This document shows, piece after piece, positions 9,216 to 22,041 of a DNA stretch of 64,000 nt; the stretch's first letter is position 1; each line of letters opens with the position of its first letter. The stretch is from Trissonchulus latispiculum (lineage: Eukaryota; Nematoda; Enoplea; Enoplida; Ironidae): the NCBI GenBank assembly GCA_030248195.1, contig JASAND010030939.1, positions 1-64,000 of the forward strand. Direction: 5' to 3'. The notes beneath the pieces are model-generated. The model did no database searches. It saw only the letters and a list, made by a program, of their open reading frames with translations, and was not told the origin of the DNA. The position numbers were made by a program, and so were the translations under genes.

Positions 9216-12200
9216 TTTATTTTCATTCTAACTCAAAATAGAAAAAACATGAGGAACGATTTTTTAAGAGAGGAAAGAGTACCAAGGGGGAACGAATTGG
9301 ATTAAAATGTGGAAACTTTGATGATTGTGAATCTTCGCACAGGAGACATCAACTTTGAACCCTTATTACTCATTCATTACTTGGAGTTAAGAATCCATTT
9401 TTAGATCAAAATGTAGCTTGACATTTTCTTTTCTAATGAATGCCACGAAACTATGTTAGCTCTTCTAAAACTATTTTACTAGATTTTTGAAGAAGTATAA
9501 TCTCCCAGAGTTTTTTGCAGACTAAAGTAAATTTTTTCGTGAGGCATCGGTTATATCATTCGATTCTACCATCAAATAGCTGGGGACGATTTTTTATTAT
9601 CGTGAAATCACTCTTCGTTACAGAAAGATTAGCTAAAACGTTTGCGTAACCTCGTATTTTGCCTACGTTTCCCAACGTTATCAAGCGATTACTTTAGCTA
9701 GAAAGCAGCAATCGGGGCAACTAAAAAATCATTCCTTGGCATATTTGAGCAGAACAAACTTGTTCAGTAGCAGCCCTCCAGCTTGCATGGTGAATGCTCT
9801 ACAATCTTTGGAAAAAATTGGTCGTGTTTCTTGCAAAATCGACATTTTTTATGATAGCAGCCTACGGGATAGCTGCTGGAAGACGATCATGCGTCGGATA
9901 ATTTCCCCCATGAGACCTTCAGATCGACGCCCTTTAGTGTGATTCTCCGACTTGCATAGTTCAAGAAATGATGGATTATTTGATTTCTGCAAAAATGAGA
10001 AGTTTTCGACGCCAAACAAACCGGCTATATCTCACGGTAGAGAAAAGCTAGAAACTTGCCTTTAAAAGCAAAAATGTGAAGCGCAATAAGATCTTTCGAA
10101 TGAAGATAGTCATATCTGTATAGCAATTGCCAAACGTTCAGAAACTGGGAAAAACCACTCTGACCGGAAATCTCGAATTTTTGAATCGGGATTGCACGGT
10201 GGGTGTTAGAACGCTAAAAGAACTTATTTCGGAAAGTTTCATCAAATTTCATCTTGATTTACGCCGCCAAATAACAATGTGTGCCCAAAAGGAATCACCA
10301 CCTTAAGAAGCCATTTTTCCATCAAAATGCAGCTTGACATCTTTTCTTTTTAATGCACACCATAACTAATGTTGCTTTTCTAAAATATTTATAACACACT
10401 TTAGAAGAAGTATAATTTTCCACATTTTTTGCAGACTGAAGTAAATTATTTCGCGAGACATCGGTTATATCATTCGATACCTCCATCAACAAGCTGGGAA
10501 CGATTTTTTATTTGTTGTTAAATCGCTCTTCGATGTAATGTGAAGTAAGCTGTATTTATTTGGAGATTACTTTGGCTAGAAAGCAGCAATTGGGGCAACT
10601 AAAAAGGGTCTCTGGGTATATTTGTGCAGAACTCATCTGTTAAGTAGCAGCCCTCTATCTTGCATGGTGAATGCTCCACAATCTTTGGAAAAAATTGGTC
10701 ATATTTTTGCAAAATCGACATTTTTTATGATAGCAGCCTACGGGATAGCTGCTGGAAGACGATCATGCGTCGGATAATTTCCCCTTATCAGACCTTCAGA
10801 TCGACGCCCTTAGTTTTATTCTCCGGCTTGCATAGTTCAAGAAATGATGGATTATTTGATTTCTGCAAAAATGTGAAGTGTTCGACGCCAAAACAAGAAA
10901 GTCGGCTATATCTCTAGGTAGAGAAAAGCTAGAACGTCGCTTTAAAAAGCAAAAATATGAATCTCAACGAGATCTTTCGAATGAATATAGTCATAACTGT
11001 ATAGCTGCTGCCAAACCTTAACAAATTGGGAAAAACCGACCTGACAGGAAATCTAGAATTTTTGAATCGGGATTGCGCGGAGGGTATTAGAACGCTAAAA
11101 GATTATATTTCGTAAAGTTTCATCAAATTTTATCTTGAGCTAAGCTGCCAACCAACAACATGTACCCAAAAGGAACCACCACCTTAAGGTGGTGATTCCT
11201 TTTCGAGACATCAACTTTGAACCCTTATTACTCATTCATTACTTGGAGTTAAGAATCCATTTTTAGATCAAAATGGAGCTTAACATTTTTTCTAATGAAT
11301 GCAATGAAACTAACTTCAGTCCTCGAAAACTATTTTACTAGATTTTTGAAGTACTTTAATCTCCCAGAGTTTTTTGCAGACTAAAGTAAATTTTTTCGTG
11401 AGGCATCGGCTACATCATTAAATTCTACTATCAAATAGCTGGGGATCCTTTTTTAATTATCATGAAATCACTCTTCGTTATAAAGATTAGCTAAAACGTT
11501 TGCGCAACCTCGAATTTGCCTACGTTTCCCAACGTTAGCAAGCGGCCACTTTAGCTAGAAAGCAGCAATCGGGGCAACTAAAAAATCATCCCTTGGCATA
11601 TTTGAGCAGAACACATTTGTTCAGTAGCAGCCCTCCAGCTTGCATGGTGAATGCTCTACAATCTTTGGAAAAAATTGGTCGTGTTTCTTGCAAAATTGAC
11701 ATTTTTTATGATAGCAGCCTACGGGATAGCTGCTGGAAGACGATCATGCGTCGGATAATTTCCCCCATGAGACCTTCAGATCGACGCCCTTTAGTGTGAT
11801 TCTCCGACTTGCATAGTTCAAGAAATGATGGATTATTTGATTTCTGCAAAAATGAGAAGTTTTCGACGCCAAACAAACCGGCTATATCTCACGGTAGAGA
11901 AAAGCTAGAAACTTGCCTTTAAAAGCAAAAATGTGAAGCACAATAAGATCTTTCGAATGAAGATAGTCATATCTGTATAGCAATTGCCAAACGTTCAGAA
12001 ACTGGGAAAAACCACTCTGACCGGAAATCTTGAATTTTTGAATCGGGATTGCACGTTTAGAACGCTAAAAGAACTTATTTCGGAAAGTTTCATCAAATTT
12101 CATCTTGATTTACGCCGCCAAATAACAATGTGTGCCCAAAAGGAATCACCACCTTAAGAAGAAAGCACTTTGCAGCTGCTTGAAAGCATTGGAAATTTCG

Positions 12201-13660
12201 AAAACCAAAGCAAACAATGAAAAATTCGAGAATTTTTGTTTTTGATTTCTTCGTCACTCCTTCAGTCAAAATGGACCAAATTTTGCAAATATGTTTTGCA
12301 ACAGCATACGCTCAGGCCGTTTTCTTGGTTTTTGGAAAAACGCAATATTAAGCAAGATATAAAATTTCCAAATTTTCAAAACACCTAAAAAACGGAAAAC
12401 TCACTTTTACGAAAAACTAAAAACGGCCTGAGCGTATATGTAAACTAACCATATACTGAAAATCTCAAATGATTTCATAAAGGATTGAAGGAGATATTTA
12501 AATTTAAAGCTTTTAATACGTTTCTTATTGTGTAGACAGCAAGCCAGTCCCCGCAGCTCATCTGATGCAAAACATGATAAAGAACAAATTTGCCAAATTT
12601 CAAGCCGATTCATTAAGTATTTAGTTCACAGCATCTGTTCAAGGTCCACACCGGTAGTGGTACTACCAACTTAAGGTGGTGATTCCTTTTAGAGACATCC
12701 ACTTTGAACCGTTATTACTCACCCATTTCTTGGAGTTAAGAAGCCATTTTTATATAAAAATGGAGCTTAACATTTTCTCTTTCTAATGAATACAGTAAAC
12801 CAAACTTTAATTCTTGGAAATTATTTTACTGCATTTTTGAAATAATTTAATTTTCCAGATTTTTTGCAGACTAAAGTAAATTTTTTCGTGAGGCATCGTC
12901 CACATCATTCGATCCCACTATCAAATAGATGGGGACCCTTTTTTAATTATTATGAAACCGCTCTTCGTTAGAAAGAAATAAAGTAAAATGTATGCGCAAC
13001 CTGGATTTTGCCTACTTTTTCCAACTTTGGCAAGCGACAACTTTAGCTCGAAAGCAGCAATCGGGGCAACTAAAAAAGGGTCCCTGGGTATTTTTGTGCA
13101 AAACACGTCTAGTAAGTGGCAACCGTCTATCTAGCATAGTAAATGCTGCACAATCGCTGGAAAAAATCTGGTCATGTTTTTGCAAAAACTACATTTCTAT
13201 GATAGCAGCGTACGGGATAGCATTTAGAGGAACATAATGCCAAGAAGAATTGGCCCCGGCAGGACCTTCACATTGACACCCTTAGTTTAATTTTACGGCT
13301 CGCGTAGCTCAAGAAATGGCGGATTATTTGATTTCTGCAAAAATGACAAGTTTTCAACGCCAAAATAAGAAAATCAGCTATAACTCACTATAGAGAAAAG
13401 CTAGAAAGGTGCTTCAAAAAGCAAAAATGTAGAGCTCAACAAGATCTGTCGAATAAATATAATGATAGCTATGCAGCTACTGTCTAATTGTCAAAAATCG
13501 GCAAAAACCGCCGTGAACGGAGACGTTAAAGTTTTGAAGCGGGATTGCGCGGAGGGTGTTAGAATACTAAAAGAACTTATTTTGGAAAGTTTCATCAAAT
13601 TTCATCCTGATTTTTACCGTCAGCCAATAATATGTGCCCAAAAGGAATCACCACCTTAAG
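9216..13660. repeat. Four copies of a ~0.9-1.1-kb non-coding repeat with TTAAGGTGGTG-type ends
   Basis: Units run approximately 9216-10309, 10310-11186, 11195-12158 and 12668-13658. The 9736-9942 and 11593-11799 segments are almost identical, and the other copies are diverged. Shared landmarks in order are tttttcgtgaggcatcg, gctagaaagcagcaat, ggaaaaaattggtc, gaaaagctagaa and ccaaaaggaatcaccacc. Unit ends meet as caccaccTTAAggtggtg, so neighbours share a TTAA, the target duplicated by piggyBac-type and some other DNA transposons. Short open frames in the units are repeated because the units are, and none looks like a protein. Confidence 0.65.
12159..12667. repeat. Dispersed-repeat fragment between two repeat units
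   Basis: The block at 12165-12290 matches 3225-3350 in diverged form. The centre holds a short inverted pair around ctcaggccgttttc (12311) and aaacggcctgagcg (12421). No gene is seen. Confidence 0.45.
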
Positions 13661-13975
13661 GTGGTGGTTTCCGTTCGGGTATTTTTGACACACACGGCTT
13701 TAATCCTTCGCGTAAATGGCTGAAACTTACGAAATAACCTACTTCCGTGCACTTTAGCATTCTGGGACCAGTCCCGTATTTTTAGGCCTAACGATAAGAA
13801 AGTTTTGGTTTTTGGCCTTAAACTCCCAGTAGGCAGACAAGACACGGGATTGGTTGTGATGGCTGGAAAGAGGATACGAAAATGAACATTTTTACTTTTA
13901 CAACCTTTGAGCTACCTCCAGTGGTTAAGTTAGTATAAGCAATAAACTGGTTTTAGGGTCAAAAAATGTCCATTT

Positions 13976-15300
13976 TAGACGAAATCAGTTTTTTCAAAAT
14001 TTCTGCCACATGTTAAGGACAAATTTGGCTTATTTTTGCTCAATCGATGCAGCGTTCAAATGCCCATTTTATGAATGCCTATCAGGCGGACTTTATTGCT
14101 TTGAGCTAGAGATTTGGCCGAAAAACCATTTTGGCAAAACTGCGACTATTTTGTTTCGAACATCGATTTCTCAAAAACTACTCGACGAATTCCGAAGATG
14201 TTTGGCAGAACTGAAACTCGTACTTCTGCGGAGGGGCGTTTTTCTTGGTTTGTGCTAAAATGTACGAAGTAGTAAGAAAACTCAATGCGAATTTGTGAAA
14301 TTTCGTGTTACCGTCTTTTATACTTGATACATTTTATGCTTTTTTATTTCGTGTTACAGATTTTCTCGAACGTTAAGGCCTGCTGAGCCAAATCCAAAAA
14401 ACGTCCCTCGGCCCATATGTCCTTCATATAGTGGCACTAATAAAAGTACTTTTGGCCGATTCTTCAGTTTTGAGAAATCGATGTTCAAAAACGTTTTGTC
14501 TATATTCTTCCTGTTGGATGTCAGCATGTCACTTCTGCTATTCTTTTGCTAATTTTGCCACTTTCGTATGCCCATGCGAATGTCCAGATAATAACTTTGA
14601 AACAATGTATAAAGCTCTTTCTAAGACCAATAGCGAAAGTTATAGCGTTTCAAAAAAGCACCATTAAGGCATTGCACAAAAGAACACCAACACCTTAAGG
14701 TGGTGGTATCCTTTTGTGCAGTGCTTTTGGGGTGATTTTTTTGAAACACTTATAACTTTCGCAATTTTGGGAGTTCGAAAGAGCTTTATACATCGTTTTA
14801 AAGCTTATTATCTGTAGATTCACATGAGCTTACGAAACTGGCAAAATTAGCCAAAAACAGCAGAAATTTTCAGAAGTGCTGACATCTAACAGGATGAATA
14901 TAGACCAAACATTTTTGAACATCGATTTCTCAAAACTGAAGAATCGGCCAAAATGTTTTCTTGTGCTATCATACATAGGACATATGGGCCGAAGGTTGTT
15001 TTCTTGGATTTGGCTCAACAAGCCTCAATACTCCAGAAAATGCGGCAAATGTGCGGCGACACGAAATTTCGCAATTTTGTATTCAGTTTTCTCGCAACTG
15101 GAGTTGTTTTAGCTCAAACCAAGAAGAATCTGCTCCCTCCGCAGAAGTACGAATTTCGATTCTGCCAAAAATTTTTGGAATCCGTCGAGTAGTTTTTGAG
15201 AAATCGTTGTTTGAAACAAAGTAATCGCAGTTTTCATTTTCGCAGGAGTAAAAATTTTCGTCACAGATTGAGAAAAAATAGCGTGCTGACCATAGGTGTG
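13976..15300. repeat. 1.3-kb imperfect inverted repeat centred near 14697
   Basis: The left arm (about 13976-14694) and right arm (about 14700-15300) are complementary copies. Examples are atttctcaaaact before the centre against its complement, acttctgcggaggg (14221) against ccctccgcagaagt (15135), and tcctgttggatgtcagc (14508) against gctgacatctaacagga (14878). The centre is caccttaaggtggtg, the same terminus as the 9.2-13.7-kb units, so two elements may sit head to head on a shared TTAA. No gene is seen. Confidence 0.6.
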
Positions 15301-17740
15301 GCTGGGCAAGAAATCTGGAGGGGGGACCCCCTCCTAAATTTTCAATTTTATGCCGTTTCTGGCCACTTTTTGGCAAAAAAACCGGGGGAGGGTACCAAAA
15401 ATCAGAACATCTGGGGGGGGGGGTCGCCAAAATTTGTCATTTTGGAATGGGGGGGGTCAGTGGCGGCACCAGGGGAGGGCCTCGCCTGGGGCATAGGTAT
15501 ATACCAACCACCTGTTTGGGTTGGGGGCATGGTTTCCCCAGGGGGGGGGTTGGGGGTGGTACTCCCCCCAAAATTTTCGACCCCCGTTGCCCCCCCCCCT
15601 AAAAATTTTCGACATCCCCTCCCCCAACTTTCGGCTACCCCCACCCAACCCCCGTCCATAGGTGTAACGGAGATTTGGGGTGGGGGAGGCCCCCCCCCCA
15701 ACATTTTCTGGGGGGGGGCCCCCTCTGGCGACCCCCCCCAACCCCCCCCCCAGGACCCCCCCCAACCCTCCCCCAAAAAAATTTTTCATTTTTTATGCCA
15801 AAAATCGCATTTTCAGCCGTTTCTAATGCCAAAAAACATTCAACCATGAAGTAATTTTATCATTAGACAGTGGTTTTAAACTCAAAAACTTGATTGCCAA
15901 CATGTTTCCAAGTCCAAAATAAGGTCAATATTGAGTCATAAGATCCATAATACAGTTAAAAACGTGTATTTCTCATAATAATAAACAGTTCAAGCCAAAA
16001 ATTTCGACATTTTTGAAAAATTTTTCAAAATTTACCCTAAAAATACCCAATTTTTGGCCATTTTTCGCGCCTTCGGCGCGACTACCCCCCCCCCCCCCAG
16101 TTGGGGGGGGGGGACGTCCCCCCCAAAAAGTTTTGGGGGAGGGTTGAAAAAAGGCTTGGGGGGCTACCCCCCCCAACCCCCCCCCACCTTACACCTATGC
16201 CCCCGTCCCCCCCCAACCATTTTTGGAGCCAAAAAGTTAGCAAAATTTTGCCCAAAAATGGTCATTTTTTGAAAAATTTTTCTCAAATTTTGACTTAAAA
16301 TCGCTTTAAAACCGCGTATAAACGCGCCTAAAACTGTCAAAACAAGCCTAGGTGTACCAGGCTACAGTTTGCCCCCTGTGAGACCCCCCCCCCCCCCCCC
16401 ACGGAGAGGCCAGACCCCCCTCCCCCCTACCCGACCTCAACTACTCCGCCCCCCAAGCCGAGCTCAAACCCCCTCCCCCTAAAATTGGGTCCAAACCATG
16501 TAAAAAATGCAAAATTTTTGAAAAACTTTTTTGCAATTTCTGAAAATGTTTGAAAAAAAATCGAAGAAATGGCTATAAATCACATATAAAGAGCTAAAGA
16601 TGGTTATTTATAGCAACTAAAAGGTAATATACGCAATTATAAACCACAACCTGGGCTAATTTAGGCATATTTTAGCACAATTTTGTCAATTTTCAAGCCC
16701 TATTTTCACATACGAAAACTATTGACAGAAGCTTTTGAGTATGTTTAATGTACTGTACATCGAAAAAGGAGCATTTTTAGCCAAAAAAACTTGGGTACAG
16801 TTTAGGGGGGGTCCCCCTCCCCCAAATTTCGGATTTGGGTGGGGTCCCCCGAGCCAAATTTGGACCTTCTACTCCCCCCCCCAACCCAAACAGGTGGTAC
16901 ACCTATGCTTGTTTGCTCGGAACAAGCATTAAAATACAGAAAATTTTGCATTTTTAGGCCATTTTTTGGATTTTTTGAGGTTCCAATTTTGGGGGGGGGT
17001 GGTTCGGGGGGGGGTACCCCCCATTACATTTCGCGGGTCGACCACCAAATTTCCATAGCTTACCCCTCCCCCAACCAAAATTTCCAGGGAAACTATGGTT
17101 GGGGGCATAGGTGTAACGGGGATTTGGGTTGGGGGGGCCGCCTCCCCCGGAATTGTGGGGGGGGCCCCTTTTTCGACCCCCCACCAATCCCCCACCACGA
17201 CCCCCCCAAACCTCCCCCAAAACAATTTTCTATGTTTATGTCAAAAATCGCATTTTCAGCCATTGCTAATGCCGAAAAACATGAAATCATTAAGTAATTT
17301 TAACATTAGACAGAGCTTTTAAGCTCGAAAACTTGATTGCCAACATGTTTCTGAGTCCAGAATAAGGTCAATATTGAGTCTAGAAGACCATAAAACCGTT
17401 ATAAACGTGTATTTCTCGCGATAATAAACACGTTAAGCCAAAAAATTTGACTTTTTTGAAACATTTTGCAAAATTTGCCCTAAAAATGCACAATTTTTGG
17501 CCAACCCCCCCCCCCCCCAAGTTGGGGGGGGGCCGGGGGCCCCCAAAAATTTATGGGGGGGGGTTGGAAAAATGGCTGGGGGGGGGTTACCCCCCCCCCC
17601 TCCCCAAATTACACCTATGGTTTGGGGGGGAGTAAAAAGTCCAAATCTGGCTTGGGGGTCTAAAAAATCGGAAATTTTCGAAAAAACTACCCAAACTGTA
17701 CCCAAATTTTTTCAGCTGAAAATGGCCCTTTTTTGACATA
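15301..17740. repeat. Poly-G/poly-C repeat family, several copies
   Basis: Repeated modules are G or C runs of 7-17 bases, a signature TAGGTGTAACGG(A/G)GATTTGGG, and AT-rich blocks such as aaaaatcgcattttcagcc and aacttgattgccaacatgtttc. The AT-rich module at 15780-16010 is repeated at 17225-17460 in the same orientation and at about 18550-18780 in the opposite one. Apparent open frames here are Gly/Pro-rich artefacts of the homopolymers. Confidence 0.7.
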
Positions 17741-18379
17741 AAATCCACTATTTTCGACATAAATCTACTAAGAAACTATTGTATTGCGTTTTACATCCTA
17801 TTTCTTAGCGTTTTTAACTATTTACTGCCAACTTTTTCAGAAAATTTTTGAAAGATTGTAAAAATTTGGCATTTTTTGTCTTGTTTGGACCCCATTTTAG
17901 GGGGAGGGGGTCTGAGCTCGGCCGGGGGGGGGGCCGAGTAGTCTAGGTCGGGTCGGGTCGGGAATTATGAAGTTAGCGATACACGGTAGAATGATATATA
18001 ATTGTAGTGCTTTTGTCCATGTTTAACGACTTTCGTACCAGATTGCGATATTTTCCAAACATTGCAATATATATGTATAACAAGAACTTTAAAATTTACA
18101 TAAAATGCATCGTATGGATGTCGAGGAAAAACTTAAGCAGCAATCAACTTTAAACGCTCATAACTTGCTAACGACGCAACGTATTGAGTTAAGACTAGCA
18201 TTTTCTGAATCAGCAAAGTCTCCTCTATATTTTGAGTACTTTTCGCGCGGTGACGGGGCCGTGACGCGCAGCCATCCGCGCACGCCTTCGGCGTGGTTCT
18301 CGCTTGGCACATTGGACAAAATGCTTTTCGCCAAATCAGTTTTAAACTATGCAAACTGCAGGATTCAATCTGAATGTAA
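17741..18379. other. Sequence between poly-G repeats, no gene recognised
   Basis: A poly-G block at 17900-17960 resembles 240-300. The frame 18105-18503 (132 codons) has no recognisable domain and ends in a G/C tract, so I do not accept it as a gene. A hairpin with a CTTCGG loop lies at 18276-18296 (cgcgcacgccttcggcgtgg). Confidence 0.4.
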
Positions 18380-19246
18380 CCGTAGGTGTAATTGGGGGGG
18401 GGGGACAACAACCCCCCCCCCCAGCCAGTTTTCCAAACCCCCCCAGAAATTTTTGGGCCCCCCAACTGGGGTGGGGGGGGCTTGTCGCGCCGAAGGCGCG
18501 TAAATTGGCCAAAAAGTGGGCATTTTTAGGGCAAATTTTGCAAAATTTTTTAAAAAAAGTCCAATTTTTGGCTTAACGTGTTTATTATCGCGAGAAATAC
18601 ACGTTTATAACGGTTTTATGGACTTCTAGACTCAATATTGACCTTATTCTGGACTCAGAAACATGTTGGCACTCAAGTTTCCGAGTTTAAAAACACTGTC
18701 TAATGTTAAAATTACTTTATGATTTCATCTTTTTCTTCAATAGCAATGGCTGAAAATGCGATTTTTGGCAAAAAATAGAAAATTTTTTTGGGGGGGTGTG
18801 GGGGGTCTAAAAAGGGGGCCCCCAAAATTCCGGGGGAGGGGCCATAGTTTCCCTGGAACTTTGGGTCTGGGGGCGGGGCCGGGGGTAAATCTTGGCCGAC
18901 CTCCGAAATGTGATGGGGGTACCCCCCCCAACCCCCCCAGAATTCGGACCTCAGAAATTTCGAAAAATGGCCAAAAAATGCAAAATTTTCTGTAATTTAG
19001 CCCTTTTTTCATCAAAATAAGGCTTGTTCTTAACGTTTTAGGCGCTTTTGCACCGTTTTAAAGCGATTTTAGGTAAAAATTTTAGAAAAATTTTTCAAAA
19101 AATGACCATTTTCGACCAAATTTAGCTAACTTTTTGGGTCCAAAAATCGTTGGGGGGGGTTCGGGGGGGGTAGCCAAAAGTTGGGGGAGGGTAAGTCAAA
19201 AAATCTGGGGGGGGGTAAATTTGGTCAAAAATTTTGGGGGGGGGAT

Positions 19247-19282
<36 letters not shown>

Positions 19283-19385
19283 AGGAAACTATGGGAGGGG
19301 CCCCGGCGCCCCAACCCAAATCCCCGTTACACCTATGAATGTAACGTATTGCCAAAGCCTAGGCAGGCAAAATTGGCTTCATTGA
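18380..19385. repeat. Poly-G/poly-C repeat family, inverted copy
   Basis: This is the reverse-orientation copy of the modules at 15.3-17.7 kb. It includes a C run of more than 30 bases at 19248-19280, a likely assembly and polymerase trouble spot. Two complementary short hairpins with stable TTCG loops occur in the family (16070-16084 and 18486-18500). Confidence 0.65.
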
Positions 19386-19394
19386 TCTTCTTCT

Positions 19395-21060
19395 TCTTTT
19401 GCTTCCTGGATCATTGAATCGTCTTCAATTTGATTGGGGTCACGGAAAGCGCCCCACATCCCGGAGGAACCCGATCACTGCCTTGGGGCCCTGGTCAGTA
19501 CCTTCAGGGTGGGATCCCGCCCGAACCATTTCTGGCGGGGAGACCGGTGGGTGGGACATTTTAGGATTAAGTGTTGAAGGTCCTCCTCCTCCTGTTTACA
19601 GTCCGGACAGAGGGGAGAACGTGAGATGCCCAGTCTGTGTCTGAACGTGGCCAAGATGGTAGAATGGCCTCCACATCGGAGTTGTGAGAGAGCTGTTCGC
19701 TCTCTACGTGTGAGGCCGGCTTCCAACTCGGTGGGGGTGCCCTGTGGTTGGTGTATATGTTCTGGATCATGTCACTGTTGTTCAGTTGTTGTAGTTTGTT
19801 GGTGCTCCATCTCCGGATGGCGGCTTTGGCAGTGGAGAGGTCTATCGGAACTGCGTCTTGCGGCTCCTCGCACGCTTCCTTCGCTGCAGAGTCAACCAGT
19901 TCATTGCCGCGTATTCCGCAGTGGCTGGGCACCCACTGGAGGGTGATGTGGGTGCCGCTGGAGTTAAGGGTCTGAAGGAGCTGCCAGATCTCATTTCCCA
20001 GAAATGAAGACTGGGAGTGCGCTCCATCGTTGATTTTCTGGAGAATTGACCTGGAATCGCAGCATATTCTGATTTCTGCGATTTCAGGGCTGATGTGGTC
20101 CACCGCGTACCGGAGTCCGGTCACCATGGCAATCTGTTCAGCTCGGTAACTTGAGCTGAAGAGGCCCGCTGGTCGTCTGATAGTGGCGATTTCTTCTCCG
20201 GCTGCGTTTTCGATCCTGGCTGTGGATCCGCCGAGTCTGTAGGCGTCCTTTGCAGATCCGTCCGTCCATATGATTAACTGAGCTTAGCTCTACCTGTTGG
20301 GCATCCGCTTTGCGCATGGCTTTGGTGGCAGCACCGCCCCAGCCCAGGTCAAGGTTTATACGGACTCCACTGTCTCCAGCGTAAGTATGGGCGCCTGTTT
20401 TAGGTAGAGTGAGACTTTCCTTAGGCGTCTGGTCCAGTCCGGCATCTGCGGATAAGTTTCGTCCAACTCCTCTCCAGGCTCTGTGGGATTTGAGTCTGAG
20501 TGTTGGGTCAGGGGCCATAGCAATCCTGTGCCTTGGGTTGTCTGGGGGGGGGCAGGATTTTTCATAGTTATAGGCTGTCAGTTCTTGGGCCCTCAGCTCC
20601 ATTGGGATGAGGTTTGCTTCGATTCTGGCCGCATCAGCTGGGGTTCCCGGAATGCAGCCGGTGATAGTTCGCACAGCCTGATTTTGGATGGTTTCCAGTC
20701 GTCCGATATGGCTTTTGGCAGCGCATGGATACCAGCATCCCAGCGCATACTCTAGCAGGGACCGGATATATGCGATGTATACAGTCCTCAAATGTTCCTT
20801 CTCGGGTCCCCAGCTGCGACCGGCCAGGGCACTGAGGGTTGCCAGCCTGGGGCGGCATCGTTGTTTTAGGGATTATTGCACATAAGGGCCGAATCCGAGG
20901 TTCCAATCAAACTTGACTCCAAGGAACACCGGATGCGGGTCAGTGGGGATGGTTTCTCCTGCCAGCGTAAGCTTCGGTTCGTATTTGGACTGCGCATTGT
21001 GCGAACCGAAGCTTACGCTGGCAGGAGAAACCATTGATCTCAGCACTCTCAGCACGTTGA
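19395..21060 (-). pseudogene. 3' part of a non-LTR (LINE) retrotransposon with RNase H
   Basis: In minus-strand order: a reverse-transcriptase thumb segment (20873-21055, with FLGVKFDW), the post-RT region (20138-20791, with YIRSLLEYALGCWYP and IQNQAVRTITG), an RNase H domain (19567-20127, with CCDSRSILQKI and WVPSHCGIRGNELVD, in which DSRS supplies an RNase H acidic residue and HCGIRGNELVD the C-terminal His/Asp motif), and a terminal zinc-knuckle-like CPDCKQEEEDLQHLILKC (19475-19726). The pieces are in different frames, so the copy is dead. It is 5'-truncated just past the thumb. RNase H places it among I/R1/Tad-like clades rather than RTE or L1. Confidence 0.85.
20951..21033. repeat. Snapback inverted repeat at the truncated LINE end
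   Basis: The 31-bp arm at about 20951-20981 is complementary to 21003-21033, with a 21-base spacer. It lies inside the reverse-transcriptase thumb coding region, exactly where the LINE homology begins to break down. A template-switch or snapback event during insertion would make this. Confidence 0.7.
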
Positions 21061-21780
21061 ATTGGTTGCAGTAGTCATAGAATCAGGAATCACAACTTAG
21101 AATTATCTCCGTACACTTCGAAAAACGTTTAATATCTCAGGGTTAGTGTGTATTCACAATTCTGGCTTCATTCTGAACTCTCTTGAGCTGGGGCCCCTCC
21201 CTTTGCAAAATCCTGGAACCGCTACTGGGGGGGGGTCCCCCGCCTCCCCACCCCCCTAACACACCTATGGTGCTGACAATACGATATTTACAACTAAAAA
21301 TCAATGTTGTTTCAACATTCTGGGTCATTTATACGAAAAAAATTGGAAATTTTGCAATAAATTTAGAATTCTTCCAAGTTAAGGCGAAATTTTAGGGTGG
21401 GTGTGGCAAATTTGGGTTGGTGCGTAGGTGTAACGGAGATATGGGGGGCCCTCCGGAGACCCCCCCCCCCAACCGACCAGGACATTTTTGACAATTTTTG
21501 CAAAATTTACCCTAAAATGCCCAGTTTTTGGCCATTGGCACGTTCTCCCCAAAGTTTTGGAGGGGAGGGTTTAAAAAATATCAGTGTGGTCTCCCCCCAC
21601 TGTCCCCTTACAGCTATGGGTGGGTGGGTGAGGTCTGAGATTTATCCATTTGGTGGTGGGGCCAGCCTCCAAAATTTCGAAGGTGGGTCCCAAAGGAAAT
21701 TACAGGTATGGTCGGTCGTCGGTCTATGTCAGATGTCAACGGCGTTTTTTCCAAAATTTTTGAAAATTGGATTTGTAAGA
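21061..21780. repeat. Poly-G repeat family fragments
   Basis: Contains the TAGGTGTAACGGAGAT signature (21425) with C runs, and a gggggggtccccc block at 21230. Nothing here supports a gene. Confidence 0.5.
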
Positions 21781-22041
21781 AATTTTTATGTGGGTTCTAT
21801 TCACTCTTCGTGCCTTCGACTTCATCCTCCCTATCCATTTGATCCGTCAGTGAAAGCAGTGACTACTTTTGCCTACCGTCTTAGGAGATCATTGTATTAG
21901 ATTCACGCTTACGTTATACAGTTTGAGTTTATGTTGATGTGTTGCTACGTAGTAGCAAACAATTTAAGTATTGTTCTGCCTCTGTAGGGACATACGATCG
22001 TCATTTATATGAATATTCAAATGAATTGTGGACTTTCATGA

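Noticed and set aside
15196..17297. Gly/Pro-rich frames up to 217 codons
   Set aside because: Translations of G and C homopolymers; both strands are equally open, without any domain.
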